Source: Patescibacteria group bacterium
GTDB lineage: Bacteria > Patescibacteriota > Minisyncoccia > Phycocordibacterales > UBA2100
Direction: 5' to 3'
NCBI GenBank assembly: GCA_015491055.1
Contig: WFWP01000042.1
Coordinates: 1 to 13,625 of the forward strand
Length of the DNA stretch: 13,625 nucleotides
In this document: positions 6,802-12,908 of the stretch, in pieces
Layout of the letters: every line of letters starts with the position of its first letter
How positions within the stretch are numbered: the stretch's first letter is position 1
Translations under genes and position numbers: made by a program
The notes under the pieces: model-generated
What the model was told of the DNA's origin: nothing
Seen by the model: only the letters and a program-made list of their open reading frames with translations
Databases searched by the model: none

Positions 6802-8314
6802 CTTCGCGCATATCGTTAATCGTATAAAATATTGATTCAATTAAACCGTCCGTATTTAAAACATTCACACCCACATTCTCCCATATACCCACCGATCTAT
6901 CAAATACCCAAAAGGCCGGGAATTGCAACATATTGTTTTCAATCAAATATTCTCTGTTTATTGGATAACCTCCAAAACTGGAATCTTGCACCAACATTTC
7001 CATATCTTCATCGGTAAGCGCGGTATAAATTCCATCTTCATTGTTTCGCAACTTATCCATATGATATATGGTATACCTTATCCTCATAGGTTTACTCCTT
7101 AAAACATGCAACTCCTCTCCGTCAGTTGCGAAAAATTGTATATAAGGCATACCGAAACTTTTCATCAAATCCCCTGCGTATCCCATAACTTGATCCATAG
7201 TGTCCACCGCCAGGAGACTCTCCGGCGCGGTATCTCTACTGAATTCATACAAATAAACATCCACAGCGCCTTCATAAACGGAACCGTCGTATCGTACTAT
7301 GCTATCATCAGGAATCGTGTACTCGCTCTGCGGGGTCTTTATAATAAATGCGCGTTTATTTGAATCATATTTATTCTCGCTCCCGGAAACGGTTTTTGAT
7401 ACCGTATTCAATGTAACGACTTTTAACGGGCTTGCCAAAACTATATCATCCATCACATGCTCCTTTTTGCCCGACGTAATCACAACAGAGTTCGCAATAC
7501 CATCGGAATAATTTCTTTTTACGGCTTTAATTCTAATCTTTTCCATTTTTCTAACGGGAAACTCAATGGAGTAAAAACCGTTTTCGTCAGTTTCCACCGA
7601 ATATCGCTCATCGTCACCGCTTGCGGATAAAACCGAAACGCGAGCTGATGCTACCGGATCGCCATCCAAATCAATTACGCGACCGCGCGCCACAATTGTA
7701 AAGTCGCTTCCGCACCTTACACCAAATTCCTTGCAGCTCTTTTCATACAATTCATCTCTCAAATCATACTTTCCTTCAAGTTCATATATGTAACCCAATC
7801 TGAACAAATCATCTTTACCGTATTTGTTATCACGAATTTTCTGCTCCAAAACGGATTTTATGTCCAAAAATGACCCGTCTTTTTCAACTTTGTACAACTC
7901 ATTGTGAAACCTGTATTCATCCGGCATATCCGATATATTCACAACCGATAAGGCATCTTTTTGTTTAATGTCTGATTTCCGAACAATCCCCGCTATATTG
8001 TCTATCTGCCATTGAGTCAAATCTTTGCGAGATAATTCGTTTACATCCATAAACGCCACCTGTTCCAAACCGTTTTCATCAACGAACCTGTACCAAAACC
8101 CCCTATAAATATCATTGGCGCTGACACCGGCCACACCCGTCAACGCATTTACCAACTTATCCCTGTTCTCGGCTATTTGAACTTCGGACAAACCCTCGGT
8201 GCCTGCACTCTTCAATAACCTGTTGGAGTTCCAAACCGTATAAGCGAAAAACAACAATGAAACCATCAATAGCGCAAAAACGGAAATTGCAACAATCGCT
8301 TTTCCAACATTCAT
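6788..8314 (-). CDS. Membrane-anchored surface protein: carboxypeptidase-regulatory-like plus FAM171/CILP-like regions
   Basis: This 508-residue protein has an N-terminal signal anchor (hydrophobic at about 6-27) and a long extracytoplasmic part. Residues about 35-200 are a soluble region I do not recognise, including GYIYELEGKYDLRDELYEKS (174-193), which resembles a single TPR-like helix pair. Residues about 204-275 fit a carboxypeptidase-regulatory-like beta-sandwich (ARGRVIDLDGDPVASARV, then TDENGFYSIEF). Residues about 330-485 resemble the conserved region of FAM171 and CILP proteins and their bacterial relatives: YTIPDDSIVRYDGSVYEGAV, then SFGMPYIQFFATDGEEL, then FPAFWVFDRSVGIWENVG. It stands first in a probable two-gene unit with the Ig-like protein at 5820-6737. 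A role in cell-surface structure or attachment is inferred; no catalytic motif is seen. Domain likeness comes from recall of consensus patterns, not a search. Confidence 0.82.
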   Translation of the reverse strand: MNVGKAIVAISVFALLMVSLLFFAYTVWNSNRLLKSAGTEGLSEVQIAENRDKLVNALTGVAGVSANDIYRGFWYRFVDENGLEQVAFMDVNELSRKDLTQWQIDNIAGIVRKSDIKQKDALSVVNISDMPDEYRFHNELYKVEKDGSFLDIKSVLEQKIRDNKYGKDDLFRLGYIYELEGKYDLRDELYEKSCKEFGVRCGSDFTIVARGRVIDLDGDPVASARVSVLSASGDDERYSVETDENGFYSIEFPVRKMEKIRIKAVKRNYSDGIANSVVITSGKKEHVMDDIVLASPLKVVTLNTVSKTVSGSENKYDSNKRAFIIKTPQSEYTIPDDSIVRYDGSVYEGAVDVYLYEFSRDTAPESLLAVDTMDQVMGYAGDLMKSFGMPYIQFFATDGEELHVLRSKPMRIRYTIYHMDKLRNNEDGIYTALTDEDMEMLVQDSSFGGYPINREYLIENNMLQFPAFWVFDRSVGIWENVGVNVLNTDGLIESIFYTINDMREASLP

Positions 8315-8324
8315 AATGCCGTAA

Positions 8325-8330
8325 ATTATA
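8325..8330 (-). promoter_or_regulatory. -10 box of the 6788-8314 gene, predicted near-leaderless
   Basis: A perfect TATAAT on the minus strand lies 10 nt before the ATG at 8312-8314. Transcription would start only 3-5 nt before the start codon. No convincing -35 box is present at 16-18 nt spacing. Confidence 0.5.
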
Positions 8331-8384
8331 CAACCAATGTGGCAATATTCACAGCAACCTTAAGAAACAATGTGGATAAATACT

Positions 8385-8413
8385 TTGCCACGCTCAAAGT
8401 GTAAGTGTATAAT
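8385..8413 (+). promoter_or_regulatory. Promoter of the 8464-9189 small-protein unit
   Basis: TTGCCA (8385-8390), 17 nt, then TATAAT (8408-8413): the strongest sigma-70-like promoter in the window. The predicted start near 8420 gives a leader of about 44 nt to the ATG at 8464. That leader contains a palindrome at 8451-8460 but no Shine-Dalgarno. Confidence 0.75.
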
Positions 8414-8450
8414 CACCAACGGAAAATGTTTAGTATTACCATTTAATAAT

Positions 8451-8460
8451 GTAAATTTAC
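8451..8460. repeat. 10-bp palindrome just before the 8464 start codon
   Basis: GTAAATTTAC is a perfect palindrome ending 3 nt before the ATG, inside the predicted leader. It could be an operator or a small hairpin affecting ribosome access. It is AT-rich, so chance is not excluded. Confidence 0.35.
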
Positions 8461-8463
8461 AAT

Positions 8464-8898
8464 ATGCACAGTAAAACTTTTAACATAGTTGTGGGAGTAG
8501 TCATAGCGCTGGCGATTGCAATGTTTGCGGGATTGTATTTGTTGGGATTGTCTTCCGACAAAAACGACGATTATTTCAATGAGGGGTACGGAGACGAATA
8601 CGGCCTATACGAAGATGAATATGGTGAGTATGTGGATGATGAATACTTCGATGACGATCAGTATGCGATTTATGATGAAGATTATGAATATTTTGAAGAT
8701 GAGTTGTGGTTTGGTCCTGAGGGAGAACAATACTTTTTTGATGGAGAAGAATTGAGCGACTATGACTTGCAAGAAATTGCCGATATATATTTTAACGGTG
8801 AGGTTGCGGGTGAAGATTACATGATTGGTGATTTTAACGCTGAAGATTTGGACATCTTATACGAAGATGCGACGATTATAGACTTGCAAGCGCAATAG
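8464..8898 (+). CDS. Hyperacidic Tyr-rich single-pass membrane protein of unknown function
   Basis: This 144-residue protein has one hydrophobic segment at about 7-29 (VVGVVIALAIAMFAGLYLLG) and a tail of about 115 residues outside the membrane. By my count the tail has 42 Asp/Glu, 16 Tyr and a single Lys. The whole protein has no Arg and no Cys. Tyr residues are mostly flanked by Asp or Glu (DEYGLYEDEYGEY near 45-57, YDEDYEYFEDE near 71-81). No family is recognised. Possible roles are a charged surface layer, divalent-cation binding or an adhesive tail; all are inferred. It has a strong promoter upstream and is followed after 60 bp by another small membrane protein on the same strand. Coding is supported by the promoter, the clean start and the frame length; low complexity lengthens open frames in other phases too. 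Confidence 0.75.
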   Translation: MHSKTFNIVVGVVIALAIAMFAGLYLLGLSSDKNDDYFNEGYGDEYGLYEDEYGEYVDDEYFDDDQYAIYDEDYEYFEDELWFGPEGEQYFFDGEELSDYDLQEIADIYFNGEVAGEDYMIGDFNAEDLDILYEDATIIDLQAQ

Positions 8899-8958
8899 CG
8901 CAATAAGCGTAATAAAAGTTAAATTGGTTTATATCTGCATATTCTGTTTCCACACTTT

Positions 8959-9189
8959 ATGAATGATGGCAATTTTCATGAAAAAGGTGAAGGTGAAGAT
9001 AAATGTGAAGGAAAGTTCGGGCCTCTCATAGGAGTGATTATTATTGTGATTTTGATTATGATTGGAGGATTCTATTTTTGGAGAATCGCCACCGATAAAT
9101 ATATTCACAGTACCGATAACAACACGACTTTCAAGACAAGTTACGGGGACACGAAAACCGAGCAAAATGACTTATTACATAATTCATAA
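8959..9189 (+). CDS. Small single-pass membrane protein of unknown function
   Basis: This 76-residue protein has a charged, Glu/Lys-rich N-terminus (HEKGEGEDKCEGK near 7-19) and one strongly hydrophobic segment, GPLIGVIIIVILIMIGGFYF (21-40). A short polar tail rich in Thr, Asn and Asp follows. A charged N-terminus followed by a Gly-Pro-led Ile-rich helix ending in YFW is a pattern I recall from small hypothetical proteins of CPR genomes. I do not know a function. It shares the strand and probably the transcript of the 8464-8898 gene, and its stop codon touches the terminator palindrome at 9189-9220. No ribosome-binding site is evident. Confidence 0.7.
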   Translation: MNDGNFHEKGEGEDKCEGKFGPLIGVIIIVILIMIGGFYFWRIATDKYIHSTDNNTTFKTSYGDTKTEQNDLLHNS

Positions 9190-9220
9190 CAAAATCCCGC
9201 CACATGTGGCGGGATTTTGT
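9189..9220. terminator. Perfect-palindrome bidirectional terminator
   Basis: The 32 bases are one perfect inverted repeat with 16-bp arms: CCCGCCACA against TGTGGCGGG at the core and AAAAT/ATTTT outside. The T-runs serve both strands. It separates the + strand small-protein unit, whose TAA ends at 9189, from the convergent HU gene ending at 9241. Confidence 0.92.
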
Positions 9221-9240
9221 CTTCTAGAATGTACAAATAA

Positions 9241-9513
9241 TTACTTAACCGCGTCTTTCAGCGCCTTTGCAGCCCTGAATTTTGGAACTCGCATAGCCGG
9301 TATATTTATGGTCTCACCTGTTCTGGGATTTCTTCCTGTGCGACCCGCTCTCATTTTTGCCTCAAAAATACCCAATCCGGATATGGAAACCTGTTTATCA
9401 TTTTTTAAGGCGTCAACAATGGAATTGATAACGGCCTCTATTGCCCTCTCGGCATCTGCGCGAGTAATGCCCGTAGCATCTCGTACGGCATCTACAATAT
9501 CTGATTTATTCAT
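9241..9513 (-). CDS. hup: HU-family nucleoid DNA-binding protein
   Basis: This 90-residue protein matches the HU/IHF family over its full length. The N-terminal helical dimerisation part is MNKSDIVDAV (1-10) through about residue 42. The signature GLGIFEAKMRAGRTGRNP spans 46-63, with the DNA-bending arm at RTGRNPRTGETINIPA (58-73) and the intercalating Pro63. The C-terminal helix ends in KALKDAVK. HU dimers bend and compact DNA with little sequence preference. The start is the ATG at 9511-9513, which gives the family-typical MNKSD; a TTG two codons upstream is less likely. Leu47 replaces the commoner Phe of GFGxF. HU rather than IHF is favoured by the C-terminus and the lack of a partner gene. 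Confidence 0.95.
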   Translation of the reverse strand: MNKSDIVDAVRDATGITRADAERAIEAVINSIVDALKNDKQVSISGLGIFEAKMRAGRTGRNPRTGETINIPAMRVPKFRAAKALKDAVK

Positions 9514-9557
9514 AATCAAACAAAATTAATTGATAATTCCCTGCTAATTCCACAATC

Positions 9558-9585
9558 AGTATACACATAGCAACATGTTGCGCAA
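9558..9585 (-). promoter_or_regulatory. Promoter of the HU gene
   Basis: On the minus strand, TTGCGC (9580-9585) is followed after 16 nt by TATACT (9558-9563). The predicted leader to the ATG at 9513 is about 38 nt. The spacer contains a perfect 12-bp palindrome that overlaps the -35 box. Confidence 0.6.
9570..9581. repeat. 12-bp palindrome within the HU promoter
   Basis: GCAACATGTTGC is a perfect palindrome lying between the -10 and -35 boxes and sharing two bases with the -35 box. This placement is typical of a repressor operator. No known operator consensus is matched with confidence. Confidence 0.45.
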
Positions 9586-9818
9586 GAGTATATGTAGTCC
9601 TACACATAACGCAAAAGTAGATGCGCATTTACATCGCGCCGTCTCCACCGGCATTGAAATTCCGTCAATAATATAAAACTGGTACAGTAGCAGATAACTT
9701 TACACGCAATTCGAGACAATACCTCTGTTACAATGCAAAATCACCAAACCATGCGCTCCGATGAGACATACCGAACTTTTTATTTCCTTAACCCTCACCT
9801 ATAAAATACATGTCAATA
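9586..9818. other. Intergenic stretch without a recognised gene
   Basis: This lies between the HU promoter and the stop codon of the Mur ligase gene. I see no tRNA cloverleaf, no coding frame with convincing content and no T-tailed hairpin, so the Mur ligase transcript lacks an obvious intrinsic terminator. Small self-complementary sites occur, such as ATGCGCAT at 9621-9628. A TTGACA on the minus strand at about 9810-9815 has no good -10 partner. An untranslated RNA cannot be excluded. Confidence 0.4.
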
Positions 9819-11237
9819 TCACGATTTATCATCCAGCAATCTCGGCACACTTTCAACGAGGCCACCCATGTTCCCCGAAGTTAGCATTAACAATATGCAA
9901 TCTTCTGTCAATTGGTTTGCTATTTTTTCGGCATCTCCGGGACCTACAATAGTGGTTAATACGCCGGATTTTTCCAAAATACCCTTTATGTCTTCAGCGC
10001 TCAATTGATTATGTGTTTTATTAAATACCGGAGGCCTGTACAGAAACATTTGTTCAGCCTCACAAAATGCATCTTCATACCAATGCTTCATATTTGGATC
10101 ACGCCAACTGAAAGTATGAGGCTCAAACAAGATAAAAAGTCTCTTGTCGGGAAAATGTAATTTTATGGCGGAAATACTTGATCTCGCTTTATCGTACGAA
10201 GTTCCGAAACCCTCATATACCGCTATTTGAGACTTATGAGTTTTTTTATCAAGACGTCTTTGCAATCCCGAAAAGGTCATTACACCGGAACGCAATTGTT
10301 CCGCCGAAACAAGTTTTTTTTCAAGAAGCATTGCGGACACGCCAACTATATTTTCCACACTGTGCGCGCCGAGCATACTTGTAACGAGTGTGGTAATCTT
10401 CTCACCTCTTCTGTACAAGTCAAACATTGTTTTTTCACCATATTCAATCCCGTTTGCATAATAATCCGCATCACTATTATCCAACGAATAAAATATCGTT
10501 CTTCCTTGTTTTTTTGCACTATAATCCTCGGCAAGTTTTCTGGCATGTTGTTCATCAAAATTTGCCACAATAAATCCATCATGGGGCAAACCGTTAATTA
10601 AACTGCGAAACGGTTCAAGATACTCCGAATGAGTCTTATATATATTTACATGATCGTGCACTGCGGAAGTCAAAAGCACATCATGCGCGTTATAATACAA
10701 GAATTTTGCGCAAGAATCATGAATTCCCGCGGGATATTCATCACCTTCTATGACAAAAAACTCGGAATTTCCCATACTTGCGCTCGGCATATTCGGGCAA
10801 ACGGCCCCAAACATATATCCGGCATCAATTCCCGAATTTAACAAACAATGCGCCATAAGCGCGGTGGTGCTTGATTTGCCATAACTCCCCACACAGGTTA
10901 TTGTTGACCGCAATTTCAAAATGTCACCGAGAACATCGGCATATGAACGCACGGGCACATCAAGAGATCTCGCTTTTGCCACTTCCGGATTTGTATCGTT
11001 TAATGTATTGCGAGAACCTCCTAGAACTATCATGTCGACATCTTCAGGTATATTTTGAGGGCTGTATTCTTTTGCAAAATCAATTCCATTACTTTCCAAA
11101 TATGTTTTCATAGGGTCATATGCTCCGGAATCCGAACCTGATATAACATGCCCCTTTTCTTTCATTAAAATAGCGGTTGCTCCCATGCCCGTTCCGCATA
11201 TTCCCACAAAATGTATCTTTTTCAAATTGGATATCAT
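9819..11237 (-). CDS. Mur ligase family protein, Mpl/MurC-like, with altered catalytic motifs
   Basis: This 472-residue protein has the three-domain Mur ligase layout. The N-terminal Rossmann domain carries GICGTGMGA (12-20) and SGSDSGAY (33-40). The ATPase domain carries the P-loop GSYGKSSTT (117-125), VIEGDEY (162-168), KFLYYNAHDVLLTS (178-191) and HDHVNIY (194-200). The C-terminal domain carries GAHSVENIVG (290-299), FSGLQRRLD (322-330), FEPHTFSWR (371-379) and SGNMGG (454-459). The closest remembered pattern is Mpl, which attaches recycled murein tripeptide to UDP-MurNAc; MurC is the alternative. Several usual residues differ: GTHGKTTT is GSYGKSST, GxHNxxN is GAHSVEN, and the DDFAHHP segment is EGFGTSYDK (342-350). 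Substrate and activity are therefore uncertain. It starts 42 bp after the RNase Y stop and probably shares its transcript. Confidence 0.85.
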   Translation of the reverse strand: MISNLKKIHFVGICGTGMGATAILMKEKGHVISGSDSGAYDPMKTYLESNGIDFAKEYSPQNIPEDVDMIVLGGSRNTLNDTNPEVAKARSLDVPVRSYADVLGDILKLRSTITCVGSYGKSSTTALMAHCLLNSGIDAGYMFGAVCPNMPSASMGNSEFFVIEGDEYPAGIHDSCAKFLYYNAHDVLLTSAVHDHVNIYKTHSEYLEPFRSLINGLPHDGFIVANFDEQHARKLAEDYSAKKQGRTIFYSLDNSDADYYANGIEYGEKTMFDLYRRGEKITTLVTSMLGAHSVENIVGVSAMLLEKKLVSAEQLRSGVMTFSGLQRRLDKKTHKSQIAVYEGFGTSYDKARSSISAIKLHFPDKRLFILFEPHTFSWRDPNMKHWYEDAFCEAEQMFLYRPPVFNKTHNQLSAEDIKGILEKSGVLTTIVGPGDAEKIANQLTEDCILLMLTSGNMGGLVESVPRLLDDKS

Positions 11238-11279
11238 GCGTACTCAGTTATCATGTATATTATGCGCAGCAAAATGCGA

Positions 11280-12809
11280 TTATCTTGCATATTCTATGCT
11301 TCTCGTTTCCCTGATTACATTCACTTTAATCTCGCCCGGGTACGACATTTCTTTCTCTATTTCCTTGGCGATTTTTCCAGCAAGTTTATACGCTTCAATA
11401 TCGCTCATTTCTTTAGGGTTTACAAAAACCCTCAATTCCCTTCCTGCGGATATGGCATAACTTTTATCAACTCCCGATTGACGATTTGCGATTGCTTCCA
11501 AATCCTCCAACCTTTGAATATATTGCTCAATGGTATCCTTGCGCGCCCCGGGCCTGCCTCCACTTATCGCATCCGCAACTTGCACAATATAACTCTCCGG
11601 AGTCTCGTACGGATATTCTTCGTGGTGGGACTGCATGGCTTTTATAATTCGCTCATCCACATTGAATTTTCTCAAAATTCTTATACCTATTTCAACATGC
11701 GTTCCTTGCACCTCATGATCCACCGCTTTGCCGATATCATGCACCAAAGCTCCCGCGCGGGCTATATGAGGATCCGCCCCAACCTCTTCCGCTATAATTC
11801 CCGCTATGTGAGCCATTTCAACGGAATGTCTCAACACATTTTGCCCGTAACTGGTTCTGAAATGCAATTTTCCCAGCAAATGAATTATTTCGGGCGGTAA
11901 AGAATTTACATTCGCTTCAAATACCGCTTTCTCTCCCGCTTCTTTTATGATTTCGCTTATGCGTTCGGCGGACTTTTTAAGCGCTTCTTCTATTTTTGCC
12001 GGTTGTATGCGCCCATCGGCAATCAATGTTTCCAATGCCGTTTTGGCTATCTGCCTGCGTATCGGATCAAAACTGGATATTGTAATCGTATTGGGAGTAT
12101 CATCTATTATTATGTCCACACCGCTGGCATGCTCAAAAGCTTTTATGTTTCTACCTTCTTTTCCTATGATTTTTCCCTTAACATCATCACTGGGCAATTC
12201 CAATTTTGTTGAAATCACATCGGCAGGCATTGCGTTTCCCATACGATGTATCGCTGATGTTAAAATCTCACGGGCCTTTCTTTCCATAACTTCCCTGCCG
12301 GCAACCTTCAATTTTTGAATTCTTTGCATCAAACTTTCTTCATAATCTTTCTCCACTTGCGCAAGCAATTCCTCCTTGGCTTCATCAACAGACATTTGAG
12401 AGACTTTTGACAACTCTTCTTCTCTTTTCTTTACAAGCTCCTCCGCGCGCATTCGTATATCTTTGATTTCTTCAACCTTTTGTTTTAGCGCTTCCACATC
12501 ATTATCAATCGCGGCTTGTTTCGCATCAAGCTTTTCTTCTTTTTGCAATAATCTTTGCTTTTCTTTATGCAATTCCTCCTCTTCTCTTTTTATTTCAGCC
12601 AGCCTTTCTTTCGCTTCTTTCTCGGCTTCTTTCTCGGCTTCTTCAATAATCTTTTGCGCCTTTTCCTTTGCATCAAGCTCCATTTGTTTTACTTTAAGTT
12701 CCATAGAACCTTTGGAACCCAAAGCTATTATCCACCTTAAAAAATACCCGGCGGCCAAACCTGCCAGCCCCACACCCGCAAGCAGAAGCAAAACGGTCAT
12801 CATGGTCAT
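11280..12809 (-). CDS. rny: Ribonuclease Y
   Basis: This 509-residue protein has the length and order of RNase Y. It has an N-terminal membrane anchor (about 5-30) and a long Lys/Glu-rich coiled coil (about 40-185). The KH domain contains KIIGKEGRNIKAFE (213-226). The HD phosphodiesterase domain has metal ligands in VLRHSVEMAH (325-334), LVHDIGK (355-361), SHHEEYP (394-400) and VADAISGGRPGARK (411-424). RNase Y is a membrane-bound endoribonuclease that starts mRNA decay. A short nucleotide repeat near 12619-12646 encodes KEAEKEAEK in the coiled coil. The start ATG ACC ATG ATG offers close alternatives. No Shine-Dalgarno is seen. It is followed by the Mur ligase homologue on the same strand; CPR genomes often have rny outside any conserved operon. 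Confidence 0.95.
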   Translation of the reverse strand: MTMMTVLLLLAGVGLAGLAAGYFLRWIIALGSKGSMELKVKQMELDAKEKAQKIIEEAEKEAEKEAKERLAEIKREEEELHKEKQRLLQKEEKLDAKQAAIDNDVEALKQKVEEIKDIRMRAEELVKKREEELSKVSQMSVDEAKEELLAQVEKDYEESLMQRIQKLKVAGREVMERKAREILTSAIHRMGNAMPADVISTKLELPSDDVKGKIIGKEGRNIKAFEHASGVDIIIDDTPNTITISSFDPIRRQIAKTALETLIADGRIQPAKIEEALKKSAERISEIIKEAGEKAVFEANVNSLPPEIIHLLGKLHFRTSYGQNVLRHSVEMAHIAGIIAEEVGADPHIARAGALVHDIGKAVDHEVQGTHVEIGIRILRKFNVDERIIKAMQSHHEEYPYETPESYIVQVADAISGGRPGARKDTIEQYIQRLEDLEAIANRQSGVDKSYAISAGRELRVFVNPKEMSDIEAYKLAGKIAKEIEKEMSYPGEIKVNVIRETRSIEYAR

Positions 12810-12872
12810 AATTGTTGTTTGTTAAACGACATCAACCGAAGATGGAATCCACAATATCCCGCCAATGCCGCA

Positions 12873-12900
12873 TTTGATTGCTAATATGTTGTGTTATGAT
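12873..12900 (+). promoter_or_regulatory. Promoter of the 12909 gene, predicted leaderless
   Basis: TTTGAT (12873-12878), 16 nt, then TATGAT (12895-12900). The predicted start near 12907 is about 2 nt before the ATG at 12909. The -35 box is weak. Confidence 0.45.
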
Positions 12901-12908
12901 AGCAAAAA

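Noticed and set aside
8426..8446. Six-codon upstream frame (ATG to TAA) in the leader of the 8464 gene
   Set aside because: It is too short and without Shine-Dalgarno or codon pattern to support translation; likely chance.
8889..8913. Short tandem repeat of AGCGCAAT across the stop codon of the 8464 gene
   Set aside because: Only two exact 8-bp copies and one imperfect copy; no spacer structure, so not a CRISPR or a meaningful array.
9600..9818. Possible tRNA or structured RNA in the gap after the Mur ligase gene
   Set aside because: A TTCGAGAC resembles a T-loop, but no acceptor, anticodon or T stem can be paired around it.
11211..11900. 229-codon open frame on the + strand
   Set aside because: It runs antisense to RNase Y, crossing its HD domain. 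Its translation is unlike any family, and the minus strand is certain.
12463..12825. Ser/Phe-rich 120-codon + strand frame
   Set aside because: It is the complement of the RNase Y coiled coil; Lys/Glu codons read backwards give Phe/Ser/Leu.
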